In this document: one piece after another, positions 1 to 8,438 of the stretch
How the letters are laid out: each line of letters opens with the position of its first letter
How positions within the stretch are numbered: position 1 is the stretch's first letter
Assembly: GCF_001189235.2 (NCBI RefSeq)
Contig: NZ_LFIP02000007.1
Span: 187,249-251,248, forward strand
Reading direction: 5' to 3'
From: Bradyrhizobium embrapense
GTDB lineage: Bacteria > Pseudomonadota > Alphaproteobacteria > Rhizobiales > Xanthobacteraceae
DNA: 64,000 nucleotides
The notes under the pieces: model-generated
What the model saw: the letters and a program-made list of their open reading frames with translations, nothing else
Told to the model about the DNA's origin: nothing
Databases searched by the model: none
Made by a program: the position numbers and the translations under genes

Positions 1-565
1 AGTATTCCATGTCGATCAGACTGGTCAGCCATGTATCGTTGCGATTGCTCGCTACCAACTGGCCCATTGCGGCACCAATGTCGGGGTCCCGCATCTTCGC
101 CGCAAGCTTGGTGACCACGTCAGCGGCCAGTATCGTGTCCGAATCCACGTTAAGCACCAAGTCACCGGACGAGCCGCGTATTGCGGCGATCTGCGCTTTG
201 CGCTTGCCAACATTCCTGGCAAGCAAGATGATGCTGAAGCGCGCATCGTTGGCATAGATCTTATGTACAGGCCCCACAACGTCGCGATTTGCCGAGCCAT
301 CGTCGACCACATAGACCCGCAGCTCTCCTTCGTAGTCTTGCCTGGCGAGCGAATCCAAACACTGGGCGAGCGTGCCCGGCTTCTCGTTGAAGCAAGGCAC
401 GATAATATCCACACTTGGCAGAGCCAGCGCAGATTGTCCTAAATCGTTCCGGAACGATGGGGTATTCTCCCGCTGCGCGTACAGCGCTTGCGCGCTTTTG
501 TAGATGGTCGAGAGCAGCGCGTAAGACGAAACCGCGACGGCGCTGGTTGTAGCGAGCAGGTCCAT
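1..565 (-). CDS. nodC: NodC, N-acetylglucosaminyltransferase (5' part; C-terminus beyond window)
   Basis: NodC is the membrane chitin-oligosaccharide synthase that builds the GlcNAc backbone of Nod factors from UDP-GlcNAc. The ATG at 565-563 begins MDLLATTSAVAVSSYALLST, typical of rhizobial NodC with its first hydrophobic segment. About 188 codons lie in the window. The family 2 glycosyltransferase motifs are visible: VVDDGSAN around residue 87 and VLNVDSDT around residue 130. The gene starts 17 nt after the nodB stop, so it is co-transcribed with nodAB from the nod box at 2646-2693. The processive-synthase motifs (QxxRW type) would lie outside the window and cannot be checked. Identity is secure from the sequence pattern and neighbours. 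Confidence 0.95.
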   Translation of the reverse strand, partial: MDLLATTSAVAVSSYALLSTIYKSAQALYAQRENTPSFRNDLGQSALALPSVDIIVPCFNEKPGTLAQCLDSLARQDYEGELRVYVVDDGSANRDVVGPVHKIYANDARFSIILLARNVGKRKAQIAAIRGSSGDLVLNVDSDTILAADVVTKLAAKMRDPDIGAAMGQLVASNRNDTWLTSLIDMEY

Positions 566-582
566 AGGGTGCCAGTTGTTGT

Positions 583-1224
583 TCAGTGAAGCTGAGGGAG
601 CGGGCGGATCACGAAGCCGCGGCGTTGTAGTGCTGGAACCAGGTAAGAGAGCGCTCTAACCGTCTGATCTCGCCGAGTTGCGTCAGCGCACGTCGCGTCC
701 TCATCAGGAGGATATCCGTCGTGCAGGAGAACAATCGAACCCGGTCGAACGGCTCCGAGTACCGAAGTCACAATTCTGTCCACCCCGGGCTGGGACCAAT
801 CTCTCGGATCGACCGACCAGTGCACAGCCGTAAGGCCAGCCTGCGCCGATGTAGCGAGCACCTCTTCGGTCCATTTACCGTAGGGGGCCCGCATGTGCCT
901 GGGCGCGGCCTGCCGACACGCCGAACGAATCGCCTCGCTGGCCATTAGCACCTCACCGCGCACCTGAACCGGCCCGCATCTGGACAGATCCGGATGCGTC
1001 ATCGTGTGGTTCGCCACCTCGTGGCCTTGCGCGATCATCCGCCGAATGAGTTCGGGCTGCTCGGCTGCGTAGGTACCGATCACAAAGAACGTCGCTGGCA
1101 CCCGATGTTGCGTCAACACATCGAGAACCTCTGGCGTGCAGAATGGATTTGGCCCGTCGTCGAAGGTCAAATAGACGGGGAAGCTTCCGCTCACATCAGC
1201 GTAGTCGCAAGGAACGGTAGACAC
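583..1224 (-). CDS. nodB: NodB, chitooligosaccharide deacetylase
   Basis: NodB removes the N-acetyl group from the non-reducing terminal GlcNAc of the oligomer made by NodC, exposing the amine that NodA acylates. The polysaccharide-deacetylase (carbohydrate esterase 4) signatures are present: TFDDGPNPF near the N-terminus with the catalytic Asp pair, the metal-binding NHTMTHPDL, and RAPYGKW further on. I chose the GTG at 1224-1222 (MSTVPCDYADVSG) because an AAGGAG ribosome-binding site lies 8 nt before it and the 213-residue product fits the family. A longer reading to 1284 would overlap nodA by 46 nt. It lies 14 nt after nodA and 17 nt before nodC, in one operon. Confidence 0.95.
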   Translation of the reverse strand: MSTVPCDYADVSGSFPVYLTFDDGPNPFCTPEVLDVLTQHRVPATFFVIGTYAAEQPELIRRMIAQGHEVANHTMTHPDLSRCGPVQVRGEVLMASEAIRSACRQAAPRHMRAPYGKWTEEVLATSAQAGLTAVHWSVDPRDWSQPGVDRIVTSVLGAVRPGSIVLLHDGYPPDEDATCADATRRDQTVRALSYLVPALQRRGFVIRPLPQLH

Positions 1225-1238
1225 GGGGATAAGCTCCT

Positions 1239-1871
1239 TCACAGCTCGGGCCCGTTCCGATCGATCATTGCGCCAGCGGGCCACTCGCTGATCGCGCTTT
1301 GAACCGGGAACACCACCACGATCACCTCTTCGATGCGGATCGGCGACAAATTGGGATAGACATCCGGATGCGTGGAGCGGACGCGAAGGCCCGACATGAG
1401 GGTCGCGAGGCCCTGTCTCTGCACCAGTCGAGTAAGATGCTTCTCAAGCGCGGGCCGGACCGTCCCGAAGCCAAACGGGACTCCAAGTTCGTGCAGTTTG
1501 GGATACATCACCCGCATCGCGTGGCTGATTCCCAGTCCCTCGAGATCCGGCCGCACGGCATACAGCCCAAGTTCTCCCACGAGTAGATCGACCTCACCGA
1601 TCTTGATGAAGCGGCGCAGTAGTCCGACGTGAGCAGCTACGCCATGGGCGTCGCGACCAATCACGCGGACCTCAGGCCTAGCGCCGGCCCAACTTCTGTT
1701 GCCTTCAAATGGCTGCGCATTGAAAGCACCGGTCGGCCCGTAACTTTTGCGAAAAAATTCGGCGAGCTCGGCATGCTCGGTTAGCCGCAGCTCGTTTTCC
1801 CAGCGAATGCTCCAATGAACTTGAGTACGCGCGGAAGGAGATTGCGTGGCCCGAGATGCGACAATGTTCAT
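1239..1871 (-). CDS. nodA: NodA, Nod-factor N-acyltransferase
   Basis: NodA transfers a fatty acyl chain to the free amine of the deacetylated chitooligosaccharide, giving the lipochitooligosaccharide Nod factor. The 210-residue protein carries recognisable NodA blocks: FFRKSYGPTGAFNAQPFEG, NRSWAGARPEVRVIG, LGLYAVRPDLEGLGISH, GVPFGFGTVR and the C-terminal MIDRNGPEL. The ATG at 1871-1869 (MNIVASRATQSPSARTQV) matches the usual bradyrhizobial start. The reading frame stays open 15 codons further upstream, but that extension is not typical of the family. It is the first of the tightly spaced nodABC genes. The nod box lies about 775 nt upstream, leaving room for a nodK/nodY-type leader gene. Confidence 0.96.
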   Translation of the reverse strand: MNIVASRATQSPSARTQVHWSIRWENELRLTEHAELAEFFRKSYGPTGAFNAQPFEGNRSWAGARPEVRVIGRDAHGVAAHVGLLRRFIKIGEVDLLVGELGLYAVRPDLEGLGISHAMRVMYPKLHELGVPFGFGTVRPALEKHLTRLVQRQGLATLMSGLRVRSTHPDVYPNLSPIRIEEVIVVVFPVQSAISEWPAGAMIDRNGPEL

Positions 1872-1926
1872 GGCAGGCTTACCTACGCGAGTAATCTCTA
1901 GAGGGGGGTCTGTCACACAAACTCAC

Positions 1927-2640
1927 TCACCGGACGCAGATCGATCGAGAAATGCGCCGTCGCGTTTTGTTGGATGCCGGTTCTTCTTTGCGCGCCCGGT
2001 GCCGGAGCAGATTGCTTGGGGTGTCACCTTTGTGTGCGATCAGATGATCGCTCCATTGAGGCTTGTCATTCCGACCGAATGCTGTGCCGAAGGCGTACGG
2101 ACGGGGCCATTTAATCGTGCAGGTGTTATCTGCAGTATGAAGCCCTTCTGCCTCATCTATTGCGGCTATCGGCGCTTTGCCGCTAGTGAGCTGATCATCG
2201 ATGTGGACCACCTCGTTGACGGAGCGTCGCAGTGACACCAGATCAACTTGATTCTCATGCATCTTCGACACGCCCCGAATGCGATTGACAGTCGAGCCGA
2301 TAGACTGTCGCCAGATCTATTTGGCATCCGCGATTTGCGCCTGCCGCTGTATCGCGACACTAGGGCGATGCTGATCCGGCCCTCAAGTGTACGCGGGTAA
2401 ACCGCCGATATGGAAAGGGTTGGAATACACATACGAAGGTTTACCGAACGCTTCGCGTTGCAACGGATACGCGAATTGTGCCGGCCAAGACCGACGCCAC
2501 TCGTACGCCTTCGCCTTGAATGACCACCCAAGGATCCGACAGCAGCCGCTTGCGTTCAAGGTTTGTCCAGAGTCCACGCACGACCGACAGCCATTCTGGT
2601 GTTCCGACCATTTTCCAAACTGATGTTTGCTATCCAACAT
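1927..2640 (-). other. Nod box to nodA leader; candidate degraded nodK/nodY position
   Basis: In soybean bradyrhizobia a small gene (nodK or nodY) lies between the nod box and nodA. Here an 85-codon reading frame starts with ATG at 2640, only 6 nt from the nod box (MLDSKHQFGKWSEHQ, stop at 2383). A second stretch in the same frame (2271-1927, SLRRSVNEVVHIDDQ) follows after in-frame stops. This fits either a small gene plus untranslated leader or a nodK/Y-like gene broken by stops. I do not recognise the sequences well enough to name them. The ATG is so close to the box that the transcript may start at or after it. Confidence 0.4.
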
Positions 2641-2645
2641 CCCGC

Positions 2646-2693
2646 AGTTTGGTAAAATCGATTGTTTCGATAGAAAGCATCCACACGATGGAT
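2646..2693 (-). promoter_or_regulatory. Nod box (NodD-binding promoter) for nodABC
   Basis: Read on the minus strand this 48-bp stretch contains ATCCATCGTGTGGATG, then CTTTCT, then ATCGAAACAATCGATTTTAC followed by CAAACT. It matches the nod-box consensus almost throughout, including both ATC-N9-GAT type motifs. It lies between divergent nodD1 (start 2705) and nodABC. NodD bound here with a flavonoid inducer would drive nodABC, and the overlap with the nodD1 promoter implies autoregulation. No second nod box was found in the window. Confidence 0.95.
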
Positions 2694-2704
2694 AGACTCA
2701 AAAG

Positions 2705-3649
2705 ATGCGATTCAAAGGACTCGATCTAAACCTGCTCGTTGCGCTCGATGCTCTGATGACCGAGCGCAACCTCACCGCCGCGGCGCGTAAAATTAACCTG
2801 AGCCAACCCGCTATGAGCGCGGCAATCGCGCGGCTGCGCACCTACTTCAGCGATGAACTTTTCACGATGCGCGGTCGAGAGCTCGTCCCGACACCGGGCG
2901 CGGAAGAGCTCGCGGGTCCCGTTCGCGAGGCCCTCTTGCACATTCAAATTTCGATTATTTCGCGAGATTCGTTCGACCCTGCTCAGTCCAGCCGTCGCTT
3001 CAGGGTCATTCTCTCCGATTTCATGACAATCGTTTTTTTTCGACGAATTATGGACCGTATCGCACAGGAAGCCCCGGCTGTGCGCTTTGAATTGCTGCCC
3101 TTTTCGGATGAGCCCGACGAGTTGCTCCGCCGGGGTGAGGTCGACTTTCTCATTCTGCCGGAGTTGTTTATGTCGAGCTCTCATCCCAAGGCGACGCTGT
3201 TCGACGAGACTCTCGTATGCGTGGGATGCCGCACGAACAAGCAGCTGTCACGACAACTGACATTCGAAAAATACCTTTCGATGGGTCACGTTACGGCCAA
3301 ATTCGGACGGGCGCTGAGGCCCAATCTGGAAGAATGGTTTTTGCTTGAACACGGCCTAAAGAGACGGATCGAGGTGGTGGTGCAAGGCTTTAGCCTTATC
3401 CCACCCATAATATTGGACACCCGCCGTATCGGCACGATGCCTTTGCGACTCGCTAGGCACTTCGAAAAGCGGATGCCCGTGCGGATTGTCGCACCACCCT
3501 TGCCTCTGCCCACATTCACTGAAGCATTGCAATGGCCTGCGTTCCACAATACCGACCCGGCGAGTGTTTGGATGAGGCGAATATTGTTGGAAGAGGCGTC
3601 CAACATCGCATCGGGCCATCTCGAGACATCTACTCGTAGGCGATGCTAA
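2705..3649 (+). CDS. nodD1: NodD1, LysR-family flavonoid-responsive regulator
   Basis: This LysR-type activator binds the nod box and induces nod genes with plant flavonoids. The 314-residue protein begins MRFKGLDLNLLVALDALMTE and has the N-terminal helix-turn-helix (LTAAARKINLSQPAMSAAIARLR, residues about 23-45), followed by the co-inducer domain with the NodD-typical RGEVDFLILPELFMSS. The start lies 12 nt from the nod box and the gene diverges from nodABC, the position of nodD1 in bradyrhizobia. It is closely related to the next gene, nodD2. The 1/2 numbering rests on position, not on functional data. Confidence 0.95.
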   Translation: MRFKGLDLNLLVALDALMTERNLTAAARKINLSQPAMSAAIARLRTYFSDELFTMRGRELVPTPGAEELAGPVREALLHIQISIISRDSFDPAQSSRRFRVILSDFMTIVFFRRIMDRIAQEAPAVRFELLPFSDEPDELLRRGEVDFLILPELFMSSSHPKATLFDETLVCVGCRTNKQLSRQLTFEKYLSMGHVTAKFGRALRPNLEEWFLLEHGLKRRIEVVVQGFSLIPPIILDTRRIGTMPLRLARHFEKRMPVRIVAPPLPLPTFTEALQWPAFHNTDPASVWMRRILLEEASNIASGHLETSTRRRC

Positions 3650-3789
3650 GTTCAGCATAAGGCCATTCCGGCCGTGTCTCGAGTATTGCGGCACGCCATA
3701 ATTCTCCGCCGAGGTCGACGGACACCCAACGTTGTTGCGGGACATAATCCGCATTGGTGTGCAAATGTCAGGCACGTTCAATTATTCGC

Positions 3790-3820
3790 TTGAATCCCAC
3801 GCTGCGTGAGGTTGTAGGCT
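3790..3820 (+). promoter_or_regulatory. MerR-type promoter/operator upstream of nodD2 (site 1)
   Basis: TTGAAT at 3790-3795 and TAGGCT at 3815-3820 are separated by exactly 19 bp. The spacer carries the dyad CCCACGctgCGTGAGG. An overlong spacer with a central dyad is the hallmark of promoters activated by MerR-family proteins. It reads toward nodD2, whose ATG is about 337 nt downstream. The nolA promoter (6028-6058) shares the same layout. NolA is known genetically to act on nodD2 in B. japonicum; direct binding here is inference. Confidence 0.65.
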
Positions 3821-4156
3821 GCGCGCCTTGGCTCGCGCTGCCTTAAGCGGCGGTCGACCGGGCGCACAGCCGAACTCACGGCTTTGGCGGAACAACTTGG
3901 ACTGGTGCCAATAGTTAAGACCGGGTCTTGTTACGAGGCGCGCGGGAGCGGCGAGCCTATTACGGGCTGGTAACGGCTTCCAGCCTCTGATGTCCGCCAA
4001 CGGCCGAACCGTCCACTGTTGCGGTGATTCCGCGACCTTCCTCTCGCGAGAGCAAGGTCGGACGAAACCGATTCGGACCAGCCGGTGAGACCGCCTCAGA
4101 CGTGGCCGCGGCCGGTCGTTTAACACCGCAAGCACGTTTGCGCCGGACAAGAAGAT

Positions 4157-5152
4157 ATGCGCTTCAAAGGACTGGATCTTAATCTTCTCGTCGCGCTCGA
4201 TGCTCTAATGACTGAGCGCAGCCTGACTGCAGCGGCACGTAAGATCAGCCTTAGCCAGCCCGCCATGAGTGCAGCTGTCGCCCGACTGCGCTCCTATTTT
4301 GGTGACGAGTTGTTTGTAATGAGAGGACGAGAACTTGTCCTGACCGCACGCGCGGAGGGACTCGCCGCTCCGGTTCGTGAGGCGTTGATGCACATTCAGC
4401 ACTCGATTATCGCACGTGAGGCCTTCGATCCTGCCCGATCGGACCGGCGGTTCAGGATCTGCCTGTCAGATTTCATAACCGTCGTATTCTTCCGCCATGT
4501 CGTGGAGCGCGTCGCGCGAGAAGCACCCAATGTCAGGTTCGAGCTGGTGACGCTCAACGATGAACACGATGAGCTACTTCGGCGCGGCGAGGTCGATTTT
4601 GTCATCCTGCCGGAACTATTCATGTCCGGTACACACCCCAGAGCGGCCTTGTTCGAGGAGAGTTTCGCTTGTGTAGGCTGCCACACGAATAGTCACTTAC
4701 TGAGGCGGTTGACATTTGATCGGTATATGTCGATGGGCCACGTTGCGGTCAAGCTCGGAGGCGCACGCAAGACCTTCGTCGAGGATTCCTTGTTACTCGA
4801 TCTCGGCCTCAATCGGCGCATCGATATTCTTGTGCAGAGCTTCAGCATGATTCCACCCCTGCTAGTGGGCACAGGCCGCATAGGGACCATACCCTTTAGG
4901 CTCGCAAAGCATTTTCAAAAAACCGCGCCGCTTCAGATTGCCACGCTTCCCCAGCCATTCCCCACCTTCACTGAGGCAGTCCAATGGCCAGTCCTTAATA
5001 ACAGCAATCCAGAGAGCATCTGGCTGAGAGAGATATTGCTGCAGGAGGCAGCTCGCATAGCAACTGCGCGTGAAGAGGCATTCAGCATTAGCGCTTCGGA
5101 ACAAGCGGATGATGCCGGCCCCTTCGCACGATCGGTCTCGCCGTTAGCGTAA
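4157..5152 (+). CDS. nodD2: NodD2, LysR-family nod-gene regulator
   Basis: This is a paralogue of nodD1 with the same opening (MRFKGLDLNLLVALDALMTE), helix-turn-helix (LTAAARKISLSQPAMSAAVA) and RGEVDFVILPELFMSG block. At 331 residues it has a slightly longer C-terminal tail than NodD1. In B. japonicum NodD2 represses nod genes and is under NolA control. Here the gene lies between nodD1 and nolA as in that species. It has no nod box. Instead a MerR-type 19-bp-spacer promoter lies at 3790-3820, which would give a leader of roughly 330 nt. The intergenic stretch 3650-4156 otherwise shows no coding pattern I trust. Confidence 0.93.
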   Translation: MRFKGLDLNLLVALDALMTERSLTAAARKISLSQPAMSAAVARLRSYFGDELFVMRGRELVLTARAEGLAAPVREALMHIQHSIIAREAFDPARSDRRFRICLSDFITVVFFRHVVERVAREAPNVRFELVTLNDEHDELLRRGEVDFVILPELFMSGTHPRAALFEESFACVGCHTNSHLLRRLTFDRYMSMGHVAVKLGGARKTFVEDSLLLDLGLNRRIDILVQSFSMIPPLLVGTGRIGTIPFRLAKHFQKTAPLQIATLPQPFPTFTEAVQWPVLNNSNPESIWLREILLQEAARIATAREEAFSISASEQADDAGPFARSVSPLA

Positions 5153-5742
5153 GGACTTTAGCAGAGGTCAGCGAACCCGCCGCCCGGACCGTGTCCCAAC
5201 GTGCAATTTCGGCTCGTCTCGCTCGAACTGATTGTCTCTCGTCAAAGCCCCTCATAGTTGGCGACCGTCACAAGCCCAAGGCCGTCCTTCTCGCACCGGC
5301 GAGGGCTCGACGTAAAGCGGTCGCTCGAGCATTGGCCCAGCTTTGAGAGGCAGAGAGGTCGCTACGTGCTCGCGCCAAAGCTACGCTGGCATTGCAAGCC
5401 CGGCTTGCGGCCGCGTCGATCTCGAGAGGGCCGAATCGGCTCGGCGGCTAATCACATCAAGGCGGCGAATCGGTCGTGGCGCTCGCGATGAGCGGACGAT
5501 CCGGACTTGTCGGAGATCCAGCACCACAACGAACGCGGTGCTGATTGATTGTGCATATGAATGTTGGACTCGCTCCGTCCAAGCAAGGCATCGCACGCGC
5601 GTGTTGCTCTGTCGCATCACCCGAGTGCGCATCGCTTCTTCGTCTCTCTGCGCCCCCGGTCTGACTTCTTTTGGCCGTACCGCGGCCAAACGTCTTGACG
5701 AGGTGCGCTATGCCGACGCAATGACGAACAAGGAGCCGTACG
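5153..5742. other. Gene-poor spacer between nodD2 and a small gene
   Basis: No reading frame here shows a recognisable protein pattern or a convincing ribosome-binding site. I see nothing beyond scattered short frames. Confidence 0.5.
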
Positions 5743-5952
5743 TTGGAGCAATACAGTGGAGTATTCGATCCCGAAGAGCTTTCTGTCTTAGGAAGTCTTT
5801 TTGACAGGGCAGTCTCCGCGCTGCCGCCATCAATGCGAACTTCGGAAAATCGGACGGCGATCGCCAAACTCATCCTGGAGCGTACAGCGGCCAGCGACGC
5901 TCAGCTGGCATGCTTAACGAACCTGTTGATCACCATTTCCCCTCAGGGTTGA
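5743..5952 (+). CDS. Small conserved protein, DPEEL...LPPSMRT type
   Basis: A 69-residue protein of unknown function with a TTG start chosen because AAGGAG lies 7 nt upstream (5730-5735). The core (FDPEELSVLGSLFDRAV, then LPPSMRTSENRTAIAKLIL) is clearly similar to the C-terminal half of the 124-residue protein at 11780-12154. Two copies in one island suggest a conserved helical domain. It sits directly before nolA. It has no signal peptide or membrane segment. Function unknown. Confidence 0.7.
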   Translation: MEQYSGVFDPEELSVLGSLFDRAVSALPPSMRTSENRTAIAKLILERTAASDAQLACLTNLLITISPQG

Positions 5953-6027
5953 TCGCGCGCCGTTCTAAGGATAGTCACCACTCCTGCGCTGGAATGGAAG
6001 ACGATCCAGCTAGAGCTTTGAAATGAC

Positions 6028-6058
6028 TTGAATCCAACGTGACGTCAGGTTGTAGGCT
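6028..6058 (+). promoter_or_regulatory. MerR-type promoter/operator of nolA (site 2)
   Basis: TTGAAT at 6028-6033 and TAGGCT at 6053-6058 have a 19-bp spacer containing CCAACGTGACGTCAGG. The nolA ATG is at 6074, so a transcript from here would have a very short leader. Because nolA encodes a MerR-family regulator, this is the expected autoregulatory site and anchors the reading of the other copies. Confidence 0.75.
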
Positions 6059-6073
6059 TTGAAATTGAACAAC

Positions 6074-6787
6074 ATGAGCAAAGCTACACCAAGACGGCGT
6101 CGATGGCGCATTGGCGAACTTGCGGAAGCGACCGGAGTGACGGTACGCACGCTGCATCATTATGAACACACCGGCCTGTTAGCCGCTTCAGAGCGCACGG
6201 ACGGCGGCCATCGGATGTACGACCGCGAGAGCATCCAGCGGGTCCATCAGATCCGGGCGCTACGTGAGCTTGGCTTCTCCCTTTACGAGATCCGTAAAGC
6301 TATGGAGCGCACGACTTCGCTGACCGACCTATTGCGCAAGCATTTGGAGCGAATAGAGCTTCAAGTTGCTCGAGCAACGCTGTTGCGAGATCGATTGCGC
6401 AACATGACGACCGACAGTGACGTTCAGGTCAGCGTAGATGAGCTGCCTGCCACCTTGGACGCCATGTCGCGGATTGAGACGCGTAGTCAAACATCCCGAT
6501 GCACATGCAAATTGGCTGCAGAACGCGAGGAGCGATGGCGACGCATCCGGGACGACCTCCGCGATTGTATGGATCGCGGCGAACACCCTTGCGGCGAGCG
6601 CGCGAAAGCCGTCGCGATTGCCGCGCGCCTGCTGATCGGCGAAATCGCTGGAGCGGATTCCCGGGTTTCGACGATCCTGAAGGTCCTCGCACGCCTAAGC
6701 GCCCCACGCAGTTTGGCTGGTTGGGATCCCTGCCTCATGCAATATCTCGATCTTGCCCTCTCCGGCCTAGAGGATCAGCCATACTGA
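6074..6787 (+). CDS. nolA: NolA, MerR-family genotype-specific nodulation regulator
   Basis: NolA was found in B. japonicum as a regulator controlling genotype-specific nodulation and nodD2 expression. The 237-residue protein begins MSKATPRRRRWRIGELAEAT and has the MerR winged-helix domain at residues about 11-80 (RIGELAEATGVTVRTLHHYE, then HRMYDRESIQRVHQIRALRE), followed by helices and a Cys-containing C-terminal region (SRCTCKLAAERE). The ATG at 6074 is preferred to the upstream TTG at 6059, which touches the -10 of the promoter at 6028-6058. Internal Met codons at residues 48, 77 and 111 are candidates for the shorter NolA forms known in B. japonicum. It follows nodD2, as expected. Confidence 0.94.
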   Translation: MSKATPRRRRWRIGELAEATGVTVRTLHHYEHTGLLAASERTDGGHRMYDRESIQRVHQIRALRELGFSLYEIRKAMERTTSLTDLLRKHLERIELQVARATLLRDRLRNMTTDSDVQVSVDELPATLDAMSRIETRSQTSRCTCKLAAEREERWRRIRDDLRDCMDRGEHPCGERAKAVAIAARLLIGEIAGADSRVSTILKVLARLSAPRSLAGWDPCLMQYLDLALSGLEDQPY

Positions 6788-7126
6788 GATCACTAAGGCG
6801 GCTTCGGACGGCTTGACCAGCCCGCTTGGCCAGCTCGATCGTCATGGCGGTTCAGCGTGAACCGCCGGCTTTGATGCCCGGCGGCAGCTTTACCAATCAC
6901 CGGTCAGATTTTCTGCGAGGGTCTCGGCGATCCGCCGCTTTCTCTGATGCATTGAGCGAAGCTCCCGTTCAAGAAAGACTTGAATCGTACGTAACGTCAA
7001 ATTGTAGGCTCCGCCATGGTCGTTGCCCGAGCTGACACATGCTTCGCTTGGCGATCCTTAAGCGCGGGCCCGTGCTGGCCGCAGACAGTTGGACTTTAGA
7101 TCGAGCTGAGCACTAGGAGATCTGCA
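6788..7126 (+). other. Spacer with leader of the solute-binding protein gene
   Basis: No gene is supported here. It holds the MerR-type promoter at 6980-7010 and the roughly 110-nt leader of the gene at 7127. Confidence 0.5.
6980..7010 (+). promoter_or_regulatory. MerR-type promoter/operator upstream of solute-binding protein (site 3)
   Basis: TTGAAT at 6980-6985 and TAGGCT at 7005-7010 are spaced 19 bp around CGTACGTAACGTCAAA. It reads toward the gene at 7127. It shares -35, -10, spacing and central ACG/CGT dyad with the nolA promoter 950 bp upstream. Confidence 0.7.
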
Positions 7127-8239
7127 GTGTTGAATAGGTTTTACACTCCAGCTGCAGGTGCAGCCTTCCTTTTCTGTGCCCTCGCCTCGACTGCGCGGGC
7201 TTCGGACGTTCATATTGCCGTGGCCGGCCCAATGAGCGGAAGCAGCGCGGCGTTCGGCGCGCAGATGCGCAACGGCGCCGCCGCGGCTGTCGAGGCGTTG
7301 AACGCTTCGGGCCAGCTTCCCAACACCAAGGTGATACTGAGTGTCGCTGATGACGCCTGCGACCCGAAGCAAGCGGTCGCCGTTGCAAATAAGCTCGCAA
7401 TGGCTCAGGTGCGTCTGGTCGTCGGCCATTTTTGCTCGTCTTCGTCCATCCCAGCCTCCGACGTCTATGCCGAAGCAGGTATCATCCAATTATCACCTGG
7501 TTCGACAAATCCTCAGCTAACGGAACGCAACATCCAGACCGTGTTTCGGATCTGCGGCCGCGACGACCAGCAGAGCACCGTTGCGGCTGAATACATTCAC
7601 CGACATTACCACAGCGTCAAGATCGCAGTGCTCGACGACAAGAGCACCGCCGGCAAAGGTATCGCCGACGCGGTTGAGGCACAGCTTCAGGGATTCGGCG
7701 AACCCGTCATTCGGCAGAGCTATATAGCCGGGGAAAAGGATTATACGGCGCTGATCTCTAGATTGAAGAGGGACGGGGTACGCCTCGCCTATATCGGCGG
7801 TTATCACACCGAGATTGGGCTGATCATCCGTCAGGCATCAGAAGCAGAGGCCGGTCTTACCGTCATGGCCAACGACCCGTTGATGACCTCCGAATTCTGG
7901 GGCATCACCAGCAGCGCGGGAAACGGTACGCTATTTACCTTCATGCCCGACATAGCAACAAATGCCAATGCGGCTGACGCCGTGGCCTCACTCAAGGCTT
8001 CCGGGCTGTCGTCCGAAGGCTACACACTTTACGCCTATGCCGCAGTTCAGGCGTGGGCGGAGGCGGTGAAGCGGGCCGGTTCCCTCAATGCTGCGCGGGT
8101 CGCAACCGAACTCCGTTCACGGCCGATCGAAACAGCCGTTGGTCCGGTCAGGTTCAATACCAAGGGAGACAATGCAGGCCCAGGCTTTGTGGTTTACCGC
8201 TGGCTCGACGGGCGTGTTGAAGTGCTCGACCAGAACTGA
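7127..8239 (+). CDS. Branched-chain amino acid type ABC transporter substrate-binding protein
   Basis: A periplasmic binding protein of the LivJ/LivK type (type 1 periplasmic fold), 370 residues. The GTG start at 7127 has TAGGAG 7 nt upstream. A signal peptide (FLFCALASTARAS, cleaved about residue 25) is followed by VHIAVAGPMSGSSAAFGAQM, typical of amino-acid or amide binding lobes, and later QLSPGSTNPQLTER and TLYAYAAVQAWAEA. No permease or ATPase genes are adjacent, so the rest of the transporter must be elsewhere or the protein serves as an orphan receptor. The MerR-type promoter upstream suggests co-regulation with nolA. The ligand cannot be read from sequence. Confidence 0.88.
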   Translation: MLNRFYTPAAGAAFLFCALASTARASDVHIAVAGPMSGSSAAFGAQMRNGAAAAVEALNASGQLPNTKVILSVADDACDPKQAVAVANKLAMAQVRLVVGHFCSSSSIPASDVYAEAGIIQLSPGSTNPQLTERNIQTVFRICGRDDQQSTVAAEYIHRHYHSVKIAVLDDKSTAGKGIADAVEAQLQGFGEPVIRQSYIAGEKDYTALISRLKRDGVRLAYIGGYHTEIGLIIRQASEAEAGLTVMANDPLMTSEFWGITSSAGNGTLFTFMPDIATNANAADAVASLKASGLSSEGYTLYAYAAVQAWAEAVKRAGSLNAARVATELRSRPIETAVGPVRFNTKGDNAGPGFVVYRWLDGRVEVLDQN

Positions 8240-8285
8240 TCGACGCGATCCACAGCCGTTCTCCGCCAACACAGCCACGACACAG

Positions 8286-8438
8286 ATGATGAAACGACAT
8301 CAGGACCTTGCTGCCGTTATACTCGCGAGCTCTCTTGTGCTCGCGGCTTTCGGAGCGCTTATCGCCTTCGCTGCAGCGCTCGCGGAATTACCAGACGTCG
8401 ACGTACAGGAGGAGCTACGTCCGATGGTAGACAAATAG
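8286..8438 (+). CDS. Small single-span membrane protein (hypothetical)
   Basis: A 50-residue frame, 46 nt after the solute-binding gene, starts with two consecutive ATG codons. It has one strong hydrophobic segment (VILASSLVLAAFGALIAFAA) followed by an acidic tail. No strong ribosome-binding site is visible, so translation is uncertain. It could be a small membrane partner of the upstream gene or chance. Confidence 0.35.
   Translation: MMKRHQDLAAVILASSLVLAAFGALIAFAAALAELPDVDVQEELRPMVDK

Noticed and set aside
3782..4150. 122-codon minus-strand frame between nodD1 and nodD2
   Set aside because: No ribosome-binding site, Arg/Pro-rich composition of a shadow frame, and it overlaps the nodD2 promoter site.
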